64,000 nucleotides of DNA. It comes from Anaerostipes hadrus ATCC 29173 = JCM 17467 (GTDB lineage Bacteria > Bacillota > Clostridia > Lachnospirales > Lachnospiraceae). This document shows positions 62,734-64,000 of this stretch, in pieces (position 1 is the stretch's first letter; each line of letters begins with the position of its first letter). The stretch lies in the NCBI RefSeq assembly GCF_030296915.1, contig NZ_AP028031.1, forward strand, positions 697,001 to 761,000. Reading direction: 5' to 3'. Made by a program: the position numbers and the translations under genes. Under the pieces are notes generated by a model, which searched no databases, was not told where the DNA came from, and saw only the letters and a list, made by a program, of their open reading frames with translations.

Positions 62734-63651
62734 ATGGATACTACATTAATAATTATGGCAGCCGGAATCGGATCAAGATACGGTGCAGGAATCAAACAGC
62801 TTGCGAAGATGGGACCGAATGGTGAGATCATTATGGATTATTCAATTCGTGATGCGAAAGAAGCTGGATTTAATAAGGTTGTATTTATTATCCGTAAGGA
62901 CATCTTTGAAGAATTTGAAGAGATAATCGGCAATCGAATTAAAGATCAGATTGATGTAGAATATGTATTTCAGGAATTAGATGACCTTCCAGAAGGATTT
63001 GAAGTACCAGAAGGACGTACAAAGCCTTGGGGAACAGGACAGGCTGTTCTTTGCTGCAAGGATGTTGTCAAGGAACCATTTGTGATCATCAACGCAGATG
63101 ATTACTATGGAAAGGAAGCTTTTGTGAAGCTTCATGATTTCTTAGTATCTGGAGAAGATCTTGGAAGAGAATTCACAATGGGAATGGCAGGATTTATCCT
63201 GAAGAATACATTAAGTGACAATGGAACTGTCACACGAGGAGTTAGTGTTGTAGATGAGAATGGATTATTAAGCCAGGTTCATGAGACAACAGGAATTATG
63301 ATGGGGGAAGATGGTAAGATCAAGTGTGATCTTCCAAATGTTCAGGAATGGATCAGTCCAGAGGATAAGGTTTCTATGAATATGTGGGCTGCATATCCAG
63401 AATTTTTAGAGTTCCTTGCAGAAGACTTCAAGACTTTCTTAAGTGAAGTAGAAGAAGGAGATCTAAAGAAAGAATATTTATTACCAAACATCGTAGATAA
63501 ATTATTGAAAGAAGGACGTGCAAACGTCAAAGTATTAGAGACACAGGATCGATGGTTCGGTGTAACTTATCAGGAAGATAAGGAAGCTGTACAGAAAGCA
63601 TTTGCCGGATTGATCAAAGAAGGTGTCTACCCAGCAAATTTATGGGGCTAA
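62734..63651 (+). CDS. Sugar nucleotidyltransferase (NTP-transferase family), copy 2
   Basis: 305 residues, same length as copy 1 (30687). LIIMAAGIGSRYGAGIKQL, KPWGTGQAVL and INADDYYG are conserved. Most differences to copy 1 gather between residues 189 and 245 and at the C-terminus; the first 185 residues are nearly identical. It has its own consensus promoter and GAAGGGGAG ribosome site, and a terminator behind, so it is a monocistronic, probably strongly expressed gene. I take this one as the resident housekeeping copy. Confidence 0.87.
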   Translation: MDTTLIIMAAGIGSRYGAGIKQLAKMGPNGEIIMDYSIRDAKEAGFNKVVFIIRKDIFEEFEEIIGNRIKDQIDVEYVFQELDDLPEGFEVPEGRTKPWGTGQAVLCCKDVVKEPFVIINADDYYGKEAFVKLHDFLVSGEDLGREFTMGMAGFILKNTLSDNGTVTRGVSVVDENGLLSQVHETTGIMMGEDGKIKCDLPNVQEWISPEDKVSMNMWAAYPEFLEFLAEDFKTFLSEVEEGDLKKEYLLPNIVDKLLKEGRANVKVLETQDRWFGVTYQEDKEAVQKAFAGLIKEGVYPANLWG

Positions 63652-63670
63652 GATATATGGCATAATTTAG

Positions 63671-63704
63671 GGGCAGTCAGTGTTGAACTGGCTGCCTGTT
63701 TTAT
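63671..63704 (+). terminator. Terminator after nucleotidyltransferase copy 2
   Basis: GGCAGTCAGT (63672-63681) and ACTGGCTGCC (63687-63696) pair with one G-U; a short T run follows. Confidence 0.75.
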
Positions 63705-63757
63705 TTCAGAGGAAGTTTTGGTGAGGTCCGATTTGGAATAGAATAAGGAGGATCAAA

Positions 63758-64000
63758 ATGAAATATAGCAAAACAATTGCAGGAATTACGATAGAGATCT
63801 GTGAAAAAGCAATAGGAGAAGATCTTGTTTTAACTCTAAGCGGTGGTGAGAAACCGCATATTGGCTGTGTTGTTCAGGCAGTTCCACGCCCTTCGTTGAG
63901 TGGTGACGGAACGATCAGTGTCACTTCATCTGTGATCAACCTGACAGGTCACAAAGACGAATTTCTATGCCGCAGACTGGCTGAGAATCGATGCAGGGAA
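63758..64000 (+). CDS. LpdD-like protein (prenylated-flavin chaperone family), 3' end outside window
   Basis: 81 codons are visible from ATG 63758, with AAGGAGG seven bases before it. IAGITIEICEKAIGEDLVLTL followed by SGGEKPHIGCVVQAV is the start of the LpdD family, small proteins found with UbiD-type decarboxylases and thought to help install prenylated FMN. The visible part also has SVTSSVINLTGHKDE. Here no decarboxylase gene is in view. Assignment rests on the GGxxPHIG motif. Confidence 0.7.
   Translation, partial: MKYSKTIAGITIEICEKAIGEDLVLTLSGGEKPHIGCVVQAVPRPSLSGDGTISVTSSVINLTGHKDEFLCRRLAENRCRE

Overview
The window looks like chromosome of a low-GC Firmicute of the Lachnospiraceae (Anaerostipes/Blautia/Coprococcus type). 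Supporting signs are an AT-rich, GATC-rich core, strong AGGAGG ribosome sites, consensus TTGACA-17-TATAAT promoters, and families typical of gut clostridia (Gx transporter, NusG-domain-II protein, AGCS symporter, LpdD-like chaperone). The species cannot be fixed from this window alone.

Layout. (1) 1-7.5 kb is core: the tail of a sirtuin, a NusG-II protein, a Gx transporter, a PAP2 phosphatase, a zinc/manganese ABC importer operon, an AGCS amino-acid symporter and a MATE exporter. (2) 7.6-14.5 kb is a small defence island around an AEC transporter gene. A DUF262 / AAA-ATPase (frameshifted) / unknown-partner cassette lies between two diverged copies of the AEC gene start. An RloA-like ATPase plus RloB-like TOPRIM pair follows the intact AEC gene. 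A 230-bp palindrome closes the island. (3) 14.8-30.6 kb holds an XRE-aminotransferase fusion on the minus strand, then a Wzx/Wzy-type exopolysaccharide operon on the plus strand: priming transferase, several glycosyltransferases, acyltransferases, polymerase, flippase, VanZ. One product joins a glycosyltransferase to a radical-SAM/SPASM domain. (4) 30.7-37.4 kb is a scar zone: a sugar nucleotidyltransferase, a Shedu-like nuclease plus AbiH defence pair, a repeated 46-bp motif, broken genes and IS66 debris. (5) 37.4-55.6 kb is a Gram-positive Pel-like polysaccharide locus: PelD-like with an added SDR domain, PelE-like, a large membrane protein, DUF2194, PelF, PelG, DUF2304, glycosyltransferases, two DUF4832 proteins and a second flippase. 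(6) 55.6-61.1 kb is a compact peptide-export locus: nucleotidyltransferase, PqqD fragment, Sec11-like S24/S26 peptidase, small precursor-like protein, ABC exporter and PqqD/HPr-kinase-like protein. (7) 61.5-64 kb returns to core-type DNA, with second copies of vanZ and the nucleotidyltransferase, a micro-membrane protein and the start of an LpdD-like gene.

Blocks 5 and 6 have a visibly different codon style from the flanks (many CTG, CCG, CAG and GGA/CGG codons against an A/T-ending style outside). They start next to IS66 debris and are bracketed by the two vanZ-nucleotidyltransferase pairs. I infer that they arrived together or piecemeal from another Lachnospiraceae lineage. The most interesting uncharacterised unit is the export locus at 55.6-61.1 kb. 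Next come the frameshifted DUF262/ATPase cassette, the glycosyltransferase-radical SAM fusion, and the Pel variant whose c-di-GMP receptor carries an SDR-like domain.
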